Below, one piece after another: positions 17,639 to 26,783 of a DNA stretch of 46,037 nt. The DNA is taken from positions 1-46,037 of the forward strand of contig JAEUVS010000049.1 of assembly GCA_016786745.1 (NCBI GenBank). Reading direction: 5' to 3'. Source of the DNA: Chitinophagaceae bacterium. GTDB taxonomy: Bacteria; Bacteroidota; Bacteroidia; Chitinophagales; Chitinophagaceae. A program made the position numbers and the translations under genes. The number at the start of each line of letters is the position of its first letter. Within the stretch, counting starts at the first letter, position 1. The notes beneath the pieces were generated by a model. That model saw nothing but the letters and a program-made list of their open reading frames with translations, was not told the origin of the DNA and did not search any database.

Positions 17639-19327
17639 ATGAGCATTAACGTTCACCTGCTTATCGTTTTGTTGGTTTCATTTTTCGTTTCCTGTGGGAA
17701 TGTAGGGGATGATGAAGTTCATATCACAACCGATACGGCTGCCATTAATCGCGGTAAAGCTCTTTTCAGGTTGCATTGTGCGAACTGCCACAAATTTCAA
17801 ACAGGCGGTATTGGCCCTGCCCTGGGTGGTATAACAGATTCGGTAAGTGTGATGTGGATGAAAAGTTTTATCCGAAATCCACAGGCGATGCTGGACAAAG
17901 GAGACGAACGCTCAAAGAAAATGGTAACGCTGTTTAAATCGGTGATGCCTTCGTTCGATCAACTAAGCGAAATCGAGCTGAATGACATCATCGCATACAT
18001 CCATTCACGTAAAAAAGACAGCGCGCGACATGAGGTAAACGGTGTTGCTGATCCTATAACCGCTTCGATCGAACTTTCGGATGTTGTGATACAAATAGAA
18101 CAGGTAGCGCAGGTACCAGCAAGTTCATCAAATGGTAAGCCGCCTTTGGCCCGGATCACGAAGCTCGACTACTTACCGGGCACGAATCAATTGTTTGTTG
18201 TTGATATGAGAGGAAAATTGTTCCGGCTAAACGGAAAAAATGCTGATGAGTACCTGGATATTTCACGCTATGTAAAATCGTTTGTTTATGAACCCGGATT
18301 GGGAGCAGGTTTCTGCAGCTTTGCTTTTCATCCTTCTTTCTTAAAAAACGGGTTGCTTTATACCGCGCATACCGAGAAGCCAGGCAAAGTGGCTGACTTC
18401 AACTACAATGATTCAATACCGGTAACCTACCAGTACGTGCTTACTGAATGGAAAGCCAGCGATCCTTATGCAAAAGTGTTTAACGGCGCTTCGCGTGAGT
18501 TATTCAGGATTGATATGGTAACAGTGCAGCATGGTATCCAGGAGATAGCCTTTGATCCGTTCCTCAAACCGGGCGAAAGAGGTTACGGGCTATTGTATGT
18601 ATGCATAGGCGACGGAGGTGCGATGGACGATAAACACACGTCGCTTGCAGGAAGCCCGCACATGCCATGGGGTACGGTATTCAGGATAGATCCCGCTGGT
18701 AACGACAGCAAGAATGGAAAATATGGAATACCCCCAGGTAACCCGTTTGCAAAAAATAGCGGGGGTTTAGGTGAGGTGTATGCGTACGGGTTCCGCAACC
18801 CGCATAGAATATCATGGTCGGCCGCGAATGAGGGGTGGGTTGCCAACATCGGCGAGGCGCACATCGAATCTGTATATGAATTGAAAAAGGGAATGCATCA
18901 TGGCTGGCCGATTCGCGAAGGAACCTTCAGGATCGATCCTGAAATTGATGTAACGAAGCTGCTGCCGATGAATGCCGCCGATAGTGCAGTGCCAATTAAC
19001 TATCCTGTTGCTTCGTATGGTCATGAATGGGGTTATGCGGGTATCAGTGGCGGATTTGTTTATATGGGAAAAGACATTCCCTCTCTGCAAGGCAAGTATA
19101 TATTCGGTGATATACCATCAGGTAAGTTGTTTTATTTCGATTTTCCACCTAATGGCGCCGCACGTGTAAAAGAGTGGCGCATTGCCGTGAACGACACGAT
19201 ATCAACTCTTAAAAGTGTCGTTGGTAGCAACCGTGCTGATCTGCATTTTGGCAGGGATGAATCGGGCGAACTCTACATCCTTTCAAAAGCGAACGGAAAA
19301 ATCTATAAACTGGTAAAACTTAAATAA
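17639..19327 (+). CDS. Cytochrome c - PQQ-type sugar dehydrogenase fusion lipoprotein (copy 1)
   Basis: This 562-residue lipoprotein has its lipid Cys at residue 19 (FFVSCGN), then a cytochrome c domain with the heme motif CANCH at residues 47-51 and a probable Met ligand in VMPSF. A glucose/sorbosone dehydrogenase beta-propeller follows (QEIAFDP, YGLLYVCIGDGG, YGFRNPHRISW, GWPIREGTF). Such proteins oxidise sugars in the periplasm, typically at C1 with PQQ, and the fused heme passes electrons to the respiratory chain. It is paralogous to the protein at 33731-35425. It is co-transcribed with the isomerase-like gene (7-bp gap) and the next dehydrogenase (10-bp gap). Cofactor and substrate are inferred from family. 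Confidence 0.9.
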   Translation: MSINVHLLIVLLVSFFVSCGNVGDDEVHITTDTAAINRGKALFRLHCANCHKFQTGGIGPALGGITDSVSVMWMKSFIRNPQAMLDKGDERSKKMVTLFKSVMPSFDQLSEIELNDIIAYIHSRKKDSARHEVNGVADPITASIELSDVVIQIEQVAQVPASSSNGKPPLARITKLDYLPGTNQLFVVDMRGKLFRLNGKNADEYLDISRYVKSFVYEPGLGAGFCSFAFHPSFLKNGLLYTAHTEKPGKVADFNYNDSIPVTYQYVLTEWKASDPYAKVFNGASRELFRIDMVTVQHGIQEIAFDPFLKPGERGYGLLYVCIGDGGAMDDKHTSLAGSPHMPWGTVFRIDPAGNDSKNGKYGIPPGNPFAKNSGGLGEVYAYGFRNPHRISWSAANEGWVANIGEAHIESVYELKKGMHHGWPIREGTFRIDPEIDVTKLLPMNAADSAVPINYPVASYGHEWGYAGISGGFVYMGKDIPSLQGKYIFGDIPSGKLFYFDFPPNGAARVKEWRIAVNDTISTLKSVVGSNRADLHFGRDESGELYILSKANGKIYKLVKLK

Positions 19328-19337
19328 TCAAATCTCA

Positions 19338-22300
19338 ATGAAGTGTTTTTCATTAGCGCTGTCAACATTTGCGATAGCTATTCTTCTTTCGTGCGGTCAG
19401 CATAAGACTTATTCGGGCGGTGTTGAAGCAAAAGACGCGTTATCTACATATCGTGTTGCCGATGGATTTAAAATTGAAATGATCGCTTCTGAGCCGCTTA
19501 TTTCTGACCCGGTAGATATGGAGATAGATGAGTCGGGAAGAATGTATGTTGTTGAGATGCATGGATACCCTCTTGATAAAAGTGGAAGCGGACGGATAAT
19601 GCTGGTTAGTGATAACGACGGTGATGGAATTATGGATGAAAGCACAGTGTTCCGAGACGGCCTTCTTCTGCCCACGGGCATTCTTCGCTGGAAAAATGGC
19701 GTAATCGTAACCGATGCGCCGAATGTGCTTTACCTGGAAGACGCAGATGGCGATAGCAAAGCAGAAATACTTGACACGCTGCTTACAGGCTTTGCACTCA
19801 CGAATCCGCAACATAATATGAACAATCCTGTTTACGGTTTAGACAACTGGATTTATGTGGCGCACGAAAAAGCTGTTAGCACCATTGAATACCAGGAAGA
19901 GTTTGGCGACAGGGGCAGGGAAATAACGTTTCCTGGTGATCCGGCGGCTCCTGTATTGCCAACTAACGCAAACGGACGTTCAATACGATTTAAGCCAGTT
20001 GATAAGAAGCTTGAGATGACGTCAACCGCATGTCAGTTTGGACAAACGTTCGACCGGTGGGGACACTGGTTTGGGTGCAACAACTCTAATGTTGGATATC
20101 ATGAAGTAATTGCTAACCGTTATCTTGAACAAAATCCAGGACTGCTCGTGGCCGATGCTGTACAAAATATGTCGGAATACAAGGGCGCTAACGAGGTGTT
20201 TCCAATTACAACTAATCCCGACCGGCAGTTGCTTACAGACGTGGGGGTGGTTACGTCGGCGTGTGGCATTACCGCTTATCTCGGAAATGCATTCCCGGAA
20301 CCGTATAATGCGAATGTTACTTTTATTGCTGAACCTGTCAGCAATTTGGTGCGGGCAGACTTTTACAAAGATTCCGGTGCAAGCTTCACGGCGCACCGCG
20401 TAGTTGAGCAACAGGAATTTCTTGCATCGACAGATGCATGGGCCCGTCCGGTAAACTGTTATGTTGGTCCCGACGGCGCACTTTATGTTCTCGATTACTA
20501 CAGGCAGGTAATCGAATCACCTGAATGGATGTCGAAAGAGGCGATTGCCGCAGGCGGCTTATACAATGGATCAGATAGAGGAAGGATTTTTCGTATAACG
20601 CCAACAGCTATGGGAAAAGCAGACTGGACAAAAGGTTTGCAGCTTGGAAAATCGAGCTTAGCTGAGCTGGTTGAACAACTAAAAAACAAAAATAGCTGGT
20701 GGAGAACACATGCGCAAAGATTGATTGTAGACAGAGGTGGTGACAGCGCCGTTCCGTATCTTAAAAAAATGCTTTCGGATTCATCGGCTGTCGCTCGTTT
20801 GCATGCGTTATGGACTTTAGAGGGCCTTGACAAATTATCTCAAGAAGCGATACAAAACGCTTTGAGCGATACTGAAGCGGGCATTCGTGAAAACGCAATA
20901 CGGCTGGCAGAAATCCATTTGCAGCAATATCCGGATTTATCTTCACACCTGGTAAAGCTTCAAAACGATGCGAACCTGAAAGTAAAACTTCAATTACTTC
21001 TCACGCTGGGTTATGTCAACACGCAACAGTCGCAACAGGCGAGGAGCAATCTATTGTTCAAAGATATTGGTGACAAGTGGATCCAGGTAGCCGCGCTTAC
21101 ATCCTCAACATCAAACAGCGCCCTTTTAAATGATGTACTCGTACGATACAGCGAACGTGAACCAGCTTATGCTACTATGGTGGCAAGGCTTGCAACAATG
21201 ATAGGAAGCACAGATGAAGAAAAAGAAGTTATTGAGCTTATTCAGAAAGCGGCGGCAAACAACGGACACGGCTATGGGTGGCAGCCTTCGGCACTCGAGG
21301 GTTTATCGCAGGGGCTTAAAAGAAGAAAAGAACCGGTCGCACTTTCACTGGCAATGCAACAAACATTGGTAAACACGTTTTTCAATACGCGGTTGGATGC
21401 TATCCGAAGCGCCGCATACCATGTAATAAAGGTTTCAGGTATAACAGACGAAAGCCTGAAAAAAACATCACTGCAAAAGGCGCTGTCGATTGTAAACGAT
21501 AAAAATAAATCTGACTTCACGCGTGCGCTGGCCGTTCAATTCCTTTCGATAGGCGATGCCGGAGAATTTAGTGACGTTCTTAGCAAGATAATTACCTCCC
21601 GGGAGCCACCTGCTGTACAACTTGCGGTCGTGCGGACCTTTTCTGCTATTCCCGGCACAACCGCGACGAATTTCCTTATCAATGAGTGGCGCAATCTAAA
21701 TTCGGAAGTAAGAACGGCGGCTATTCAGTCGTTCGTTACAGACGTGTCGCGGATAAAATTGTTGCTGTCGGCCATTGAAGAAAAAAAGATAGAGGTCACC
21801 GCGGTGAGTTTCGGCACAAGTGTTCAGTTAATGCTTAACAAAGATTCGGCGATACGTGAAAAGGCCCGGGTATTATTTACAAAAGACAAGGAGGATGCCA
21901 GGAGGTTGAGCAAAGAATATCAGCAGGCGCTTGATTTGAAAGGCAACGCGGTTGCCGGCAGGGAGGTGTATGTGAAGAATTGCGCGATTTGCCACCAGTT
22001 GCGTGGCAAGTCGGGAGTTGCATTTGGTCCTGATCTCGGGACGGTGAGAAACTGGATGAAAGAGGACATACTTGCTAACATTGTGGATCCCAATTTATCG
22101 ATATCAAGTGGATTTGATCTGTGGTCTGTTGAATTAAATAACGGTGAGGTGGTGCAGGGTGTAATTGTAAGCGAGACCGCGGCGATCACATTAAGGAACA
22201 ATGGACAATTGGACAGGACGATAAGCAGGCAGGAGATTAAATCGATCAGGTCAACCAACATGTCGGCAATGCCATCGGGGCTGGCGAAAAATATAAGCTA

Positions 22301-22343
22301 TCAGCAAATGGCCGACTTAATAAGTTTCCTGAGAGAGAATTGA
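19338..22343 (+). CDS. PVC-type membrane-bound dehydrogenase with HEAT repeats and C-terminal heme domain
   Basis: This 1001-residue lipoprotein has its lipid Cys at residue 19 (ILLSCGQ). The N-terminal half is a beta-propeller of the PVC-type membrane-bound dehydrogenase family (GFKIEMIASEPLI, DESGRMYVVEMHGYP, VGPDGALYVLDYYRQVIESP). It is followed by HEAT-like helical repeats and a C-terminal cytochrome-like domain with CAICH near residues 882-886 and a possible Met ligand in MSAMPSGL. These proteins are abundant in Planctomycetes and some Bacteroidota glycan loci; their substrates are mostly unknown. It closes the first susCD operon and probably works beside the preceding sugar dehydrogenase in periplasmic oxidation. 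Confidence 0.88.
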   Translation: MKCFSLALSTFAIAILLSCGQHKTYSGGVEAKDALSTYRVADGFKIEMIASEPLISDPVDMEIDESGRMYVVEMHGYPLDKSGSGRIMLVSDNDGDGIMDESTVFRDGLLLPTGILRWKNGVIVTDAPNVLYLEDADGDSKAEILDTLLTGFALTNPQHNMNNPVYGLDNWIYVAHEKAVSTIEYQEEFGDRGREITFPGDPAAPVLPTNANGRSIRFKPVDKKLEMTSTACQFGQTFDRWGHWFGCNNSNVGYHEVIANRYLEQNPGLLVADAVQNMSEYKGANEVFPITTNPDRQLLTDVGVVTSACGITAYLGNAFPEPYNANVTFIAEPVSNLVRADFYKDSGASFTAHRVVEQQEFLASTDAWARPVNCYVGPDGALYVLDYYRQVIESPEWMSKEAIAAGGLYNGSDRGRIFRITPTAMGKADWTKGLQLGKSSLAELVEQLKNKNSWWRTHAQRLIVDRGGDSAVPYLKKMLSDSSAVARLHALWTLEGLDKLSQEAIQNALSDTEAGIRENAIRLAEIHLQQYPDLSSHLVKLQNDANLKVKLQLLLTLGYVNTQQSQQARSNLLFKDIGDKWIQVAALTSSTSNSALLNDVLVRYSEREPAYATMVARLATMIGSTDEEKEVIELIQKAAANNGHGYGWQPSALEGLSQGLKRRKEPVALSLAMQQTLVNTFFNTRLDAIRSAAYHVIKVSGITDESLKKTSLQKALSIVNDKNKSDFTRALAVQFLSIGDAGEFSDVLSKIITSREPPAVQLAVVRTFSAIPGTTATNFLINEWRNLNSEVRTAAIQSFVTDVSRIKLLLSAIEEKKIEVTAVSFGTSVQLMLNKDSAIREKARVLFTKDKEDARRLSKEYQQALDLKGNAVAGREVYVKNCAICHQLRGKSGVAFGPDLGTVRNWMKEDILANIVDPNLSISSGFDLWSVELNNGEVVQGVIVSETAAITLRNNGQLDRTISRQEIKSIRSTNMSAMPSGLAKNISYQQMADLISFLREN

Positions 22344-22392
22344 TAAGCAGGCGAATGCTACTGTCGGTCATATCCTTAGGGCGAAAAAGATA

Positions 22393-23090
22393 TCATTCTG
22401 ACCGTAACGATTTCAACGGGTTTATTATTCCGGCTTTAATCTTAACCACAACATTCCAGGCAATAGGGAAGGTGTCGGACGTTAACTTAAAGAAGCAGGG
22501 CTTTACTTTTTTATGCAACGATTCAAAATGAAAGTCTTTAGCTACGCCGATTATCTCGCAATCTTTACCATATAGTGAAATTGTCTTACCGATAGGATCA
22601 TTTAGTCCCATTGCCGCCACTGCCGATTCGTTGAAAATTATTTTCGAGTCTTCGGAAGAAAACTCCCGGGAAAAAGTTCGACCTTCTTTCAATTTGTATT
22701 GAAAAAGTTCAAGTAAACCATAGTGTACTTCTAAATTTCCAAATTGTATTTCTTCACCCGGCTTCTGACTTGGCCAGTTAAGTCCACCAAACCCGGTAGG
22801 CGCCTTCACATCATAACGCATACTGGAGGCGTCAACAACTCCGGGAATTTGTTTTACTTCTTCAATAAACGACCTCAGGCCTTTTCCTTTCAAATTACCT
22901 TCATTTGAAAACTGGATGATATTGTCTTTGTTATAGCCGGGATTTATGTTGGATCATGTTCGCTTGCCGGTATATCACCAGCACTGCGACAATAAACACG
23001 ACAGTCAGCGTGAATTGGAATGTTACGAGTTCTTTTCTGATAAAAAGTATGCCATTGTATAAAGTTTTTTGGTTCAATAAATTGCAGGGC
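22393..23090 (-). pseudogene. Decayed MacB/FtsX-type ABC transporter permease
   Basis: Read on the minus strand, this holds the first membrane segment after an FtsX core (LFIRKELVTFQFTLTVVFIV), then a frameshift near 22944, then the MacB-like periplasmic domain (GYNKDNIIQFSNEGN through KDFHFESLHKKVKPCFF). The frame then runs abruptly into NPLKSLRSE and a stop, which resembles the usual C-terminal end of this permease family. The N-terminal half and the last membrane domain are therefore missing, the latter apparently by internal deletion. It fills most of the 1-kb gap between the two glycan operons; nothing else was found in 22344-23381. Confidence 0.75.
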
Positions 23091-23381
23091 AGTCTCTAAA
23101 AATGCCGTATGATTTCGATACAATACGTGGATTGTTTTGATACAAAGGCTGAGGGGTTCAGTAATGTTTCATTTTCTCTGGAATGCGATACCGTAATTAA
23201 TCATTCGGTTGAGCTCATCGGTTTCTTCGTTCGAAGGATTGAGAAGTATACACGGATTTGGAAAAGTGATCAGAAGCTGCCTGGACATATGCTCGGGAAA
23301 ACGGCAAAAGGAAATCGTATTATATGAAATAGCAGGTGTAAATTGTTCAGCTAAAAAACAAGGTCGCAGCTGCTCATACGC

Positions 23382-24398
23382 ATGAAAAGTCATGTCATCA
23401 CCATCAAGGATATCGCCCGCGGATTGAATATTTCCGTCGCGACGGTGTCAAGAGCATTGAGGAACGCACACGACGTAAGCCAGGAAACGAGGAAGGCGGT
23501 GCTCGACAAAGCGCATGAACTGAAGTACAAACCCAACTTCAATGCGGTAGGACTGGTCAAAAACAGGTCGAATAATATAGGTGTGGTTCTTCCGGTGATT
23601 ACAACGTATTATTTCTCTGCGGTTATCACCGGAATACAGGAGGTTGCCTTTAAACATGGTTTCAATGTGGTGCTTTACATCACGGACGATTCAGCCGAAC
23701 GCGAACGCGAAATTTTCGAGGAGTTATCTATAAGCAATGTTGGAGGCCTCCTTGTTTGTGCATCATCAATGTCAGACCAGGTCAGTCACTTCCAGGATAT
23801 GATGGACAGCGGTGTTCAAATTGTTTTCTTCGACCGCGTGCCTTCGAAAATAAAAGCATCACAGGTTACTCAGGATGATTTCAACGGCGCCTATCACGCG
23901 GTGAAATACCTGGTGCAATGCGGTTACAAAAAAATTGCACATATCACCGGTGCAGCAGGAATGTTGTTTACAGAAAAGCGGCTTAAAGGTTACACGGCCG
24001 CCTTGACCGACCACCGGTTGTCGATAAGAAAAGAGTGGATCATTCATTCAGGACTGTCACAGAAATATGGCGAAGCTGATATGCTCGAGTTGCTCAAATG
24101 CACGCCGCGACCCGATGCCGTTTTTGCGGTGAGCGACAGGAAAGCCGTCGGGGCTATCATCGCATTAAAGCAACACAAAATAAAAGTTGGAAGAGATATC
24201 GGAGTGATTGGATTTACTAACGATCCTCTGGCGGAAATCATTCAGCCTTCACTCACCACAATGGAAGAACCTGCAGTAGAGATGGGCAGAATAAGTTGTG
24301 AATTGCTGGTAAAGCATCTTAGCAAAAAACATTTCTTGCCGCGCGAAATCATACTACCCACAAGACTGATTGTTCGCGATTCTACGCGGAAGATCTAG
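23382..24398 (+). CDS. LacI-family transcriptional regulator
   Basis: This 338-residue repressor has an N-terminal LacI helix-turn-helix at about residues 6-25 (TIKDIARGLNISVATVSRAL) with the hinge region after it, then a periplasmic-binding-protein-like sensor domain (IGVVLPVITTYYFSAVITGI, FDRVPS, DAVFAVSDRKAVGAI). It lies directly upstream of the GH109-like gene, with a perfect palindrome of LacI-operator type in the gap. It very likely controls the second operon in response to a sugar or sugar phosphate made during degradation. Confidence 0.93.
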   Translation: MKSHVITIKDIARGLNISVATVSRALRNAHDVSQETRKAVLDKAHELKYKPNFNAVGLVKNRSNNIGVVLPVITTYYFSAVITGIQEVAFKHGFNVVLYITDDSAEREREIFEELSISNVGGLLVCASSMSDQVSHFQDMMDSGVQIVFFDRVPSKIKASQVTQDDFNGAYHAVKYLVQCGYKKIAHITGAAGMLFTEKRLKGYTAALTDHRLSIRKEWIIHSGLSQKYGEADMLELLKCTPRPDAVFAVSDRKAVGAIIALKQHKIKVGRDIGVIGFTNDPLAEIIQPSLTTMEEPAVEMGRISCELLVKHLSKKHFLPREIILPTRLIVRDSTRKI

Positions 24399-24454
24399 CC
24401 CCAGCGATCGATATTTTCAATTGTTGACAAGGCGGCAGACAAAATCAAAAAAAG

Positions 24455-24468
24455 CGATAACGTTATCG
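24455..24468. promoter_or_regulatory. Probable LacI-family operator (14-bp perfect palindrome)
   Basis: CGATAACGTTATCG is a perfect palindrome with a central CG, the standard layout of LacI/CcpA-type operators. It sits 57 bp after the LacI-family gene and 124 bp before the next start. I did not see a second copy elsewhere in the window. It is the best candidate site for the adjacent regulator. Confidence 0.7.
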
Positions 24469-24591
24469 GTGATTTATATAGCTACTTTCTTGGCAGCGAT
24501 AGCCTATTTCCTGAAATTTATTTTACCAACCTGATTCTTGAAATATATCTGTAGCTACTGTAATTGTCCTAGTTGATATACGCAGAACAAA

Positions 24592-25983
24592 ATGAATAAC
24601 GACAGGAGGCGATTTTTAAAATTATTTGGACTTTCCGCATCTGGTATTGTCACGTCAGGCTTGGCCGATTCAAATGCGCTCGCTGCCATGACCACAAACA
24701 ATCCACGATTCAATATGGCCTGTTACGCTGCACGCAAACTCCAAACAGTACGTATAGGATATATCGGTCTTGGCGACCGCGGGTCAGAAGCGGTTGAACG
24801 CATCGTTCACTTTGCCGGCATCGACATAAAAGCCATTTGCGATATAAGGATTTCTCAAATAGATCTTGCATTGAGACATCTCAAGGGAACCACCTTTCAT
24901 CCCAAAACTTATCATGGTGATGATGAAATATGGAAGAAATTATGCGAACGGGATGACATAGATCTTATATATATATGCACACCATGGGCTTTGCATACAC
25001 CGATGGCGTGCTATGCAATGAATCATGGAAAGCACGTTGCTGTTGAAGTGCCGGCAGCGCAAACATTAGAAGAGTGCTGGCAATTAGTAGACACATCGGA
25101 AAAAACAAAAAGACACTGCGTGATGATGGAAAACGAGTGCTTTGATTTTTTTGAAATGCTTACACTCAACATGGCAAGGCAAGGATTTTTGGGAGAAATT
25201 ATTCACACAGAAGGAGCGTATATACATGACATCAGCCGTTCATTGTTCGACAGAATAAGACGACCGGGTTTGTGGCGGCTTAACGAAAATTGTCATCGTA
25301 ATGGAAATCTTTATCCTACGCATGGACTCGGTCCGGCTTGCCAGATCATGGATATAAACCGGGGCGACAAACTGACGACGGTCATATCCATGAGCACCGC
25401 AGACTTTACCCTGAACGATATCGCAAAAGAAATTAGTTCGAAAGACCCTTCGTTCAGTCAATATGTGGATAAGCCATTCAGGGGCAACATGAATACCTCA
25501 ATCATAAGGACACAAAAAGGCAAGACAATAATGCTGCAGCACGACATCTCATCCACGCGCCCAAAAAGTTCACGTTACCTGGTAAGCGGAACTAAGGCAT
25601 TTGCACAAATGGATGCTGAAGCGCCAAAAATTTCGACGACTCACGGCAAATGGCTTTCCGCCAAAGAATTCAAGCAGCTCGAAGAACAGTTTACGTTTCC
25701 ATTCATCCGGCAGGTAGGCACAGCCGCCCGAAAGATAGGTGGACACGGTGGCATGGATGTGCTTATGGATTGGAGAATGATCGATTGCCTGCGTCATGGC
25801 TTACCTCTGGACTACAACGTATATGATGCTGCTGCCTGGAGCGCCCTCGTTCCGTTAAGTGAATGGTCTGTTGCACACGGCTCAGCGCCTGTTGAAGTTC
25901 CCGATTTTACGCGTGGCTCATGGGCGAATAACAAACCAATCGACATGTCAATAGCACATGGCACCCTTACGGCAATTAAATAA
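24592..25983 (+). CDS. Tat-exported Gfo/Idh/MocA oxidoreductase, GH109-like
   Basis: This 463-residue protein has a Tat leader (DRRRFLKLFG) and an NAD-binding Rossmann motif GLGDRG at about residues 59-64. The middle part closely follows the GH109 (alpha-N-acetylgalactosaminidase) subgroup: TPWALHTPMACYAM, VEVPAAQTLEECW, MMENECFDFFEML, and HRNGNLYPTHGLGP with INRGD. GH109 enzymes cleave glycosidic bonds by an NAD-dependent oxidation/elimination cycle. It is the first gene behind the probable operator and is followed 26 bp later by a NagB-like gene, which fits an N-acetylated amino-sugar substrate. Another glycoside or a free sugar is also possible. Confidence 0.85.
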   Translation: MNNDRRRFLKLFGLSASGIVTSGLADSNALAAMTTNNPRFNMACYAARKLQTVRIGYIGLGDRGSEAVERIVHFAGIDIKAICDIRISQIDLALRHLKGTTFHPKTYHGDDEIWKKLCERDDIDLIYICTPWALHTPMACYAMNHGKHVAVEVPAAQTLEECWQLVDTSEKTKRHCVMMENECFDFFEMLTLNMARQGFLGEIIHTEGAYIHDISRSLFDRIRRPGLWRLNENCHRNGNLYPTHGLGPACQIMDINRGDKLTTVISMSTADFTLNDIAKEISSKDPSFSQYVDKPFRGNMNTSIIRTQKGKTIMLQHDISSTRPKSSRYLVSGTKAFAQMDAEAPKISTTHGKWLSAKEFKQLEEQFTFPFIRQVGTAARKIGGHGGMDVLMDWRMIDCLRHGLPLDYNVYDAAAWSALVPLSEWSVAHGSAPVEVPDFTRGSWANNKPIDMSIAHGTLTAIK

Positions 25984-26009
25984 TGAATACTTAAACACAA
26001 AAAATATAG

Positions 26010-26783
26010 ATGAAAATATTTATTGGAAATGATGCGAAAGAAACAGGTATAGCGGCTGGAAATGCTGCGGCCGATATGATTAAAGATGCGATAAAAAAGG
26101 ATGGAAGCGCAAACATACTTCTCGCAACCGGTGCCAGCCAGTTTGAAATGTTGCAACAACTGGTCTCACGCACGGATATTGAATGGAACAAAGTAAGCGT
26201 ATTCCACCTGGATGAATATATCGGACTTCCTGCGTGGCACAAGGCAAGTTTCCGAAAATATTTGAAAGAACGTTTTCTTGATCATGTACCACACCTGAAA
26301 GCCGCGTACCTGATAAACGGTGAAGAGGATCCTGAAACAGAACGCCGCAGGATTAGCGATATTATCAGCAAGCACCCTATATCCGTTGCAATGATAGGCA
26401 TCGGCGAAAACGCTCACCTTGCGTTTAACGATCCGCCTGCACAGTTTGAAGCCAACGAACCTTACATCATTATCGACTCGCTCGACGAAGAATGCCGTCA
26501 ACAACAGGTTAATGAAGGTTGGTTCAACAGCGTTGCGGAAGTACCGGCTACAGCGATCAGCATTTCTATTCAGCAGATCATGCATTCGCGACATATCATC
26601 TGCACCGTGCCCGACAAAAGAAAAGCCCTGGCAGTAAAAAATTCACTCGAGAAGCCCATCAGTAACATGTACCCTGCGAGTATATTACGAAATCATCCCG
26701 ACTGCCATCTCTTTCTCGACCATCTATCCGCATCCCTTCTCTCACAGTCCCCAAATTCCAACCAAAACACCCCCGTGTCATGA
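26010..26783 (+). CDS. Glucosamine-6-phosphate deaminase-like (NagB/6PGL fold)
   Basis: This 257-residue protein resembles NagB, which converts glucosamine-6-phosphate to fructose-6-phosphate and ammonia. The substrate loop FHLDEYIGLP retains the catalytic Asp (Asp68) and His136 is kept in GENAHLAFND. Compared with E. coli NagB (NDGHIAFNE), however, the ring-opening-relay Asp is Asn134 and the Glu is Asp141. Similar variants occur in Bacteroidota NagB-like proteins, so the enzyme may be active on a related compound. There is no signal peptide. Its stop overlaps the susC start as ATGA, an unusual coupling of a cytoplasmic enzyme to an outer-membrane transporter. Confidence 0.8.
   Translation: MKIFIGNDAKETGIAAGNAAADMIKDAIKKDGSANILLATGASQFEMLQQLVSRTDIEWNKVSVFHLDEYIGLPAWHKASFRKYLKERFLDHVPHLKAAYLINGEEDPETERRRISDIISKHPISVAMIGIGENAHLAFNDPPAQFEANEPYIIIDSLDEECRQQQVNEGWFNSVAEVPATAISISIQQIMHSRHIICTVPDKRKALAVKNSLEKPISNMYPASILRNHPDCHLFLDHLSASLLSQSPNSNQNTPVS

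Noticed and set aside
23109..23327. 72-residue plus-strand open frame upstream of the LacI-type gene
   Set aside because: No recognisable domain, no neighbour support, and it lies at the edge of the permease remnant; likely chance.
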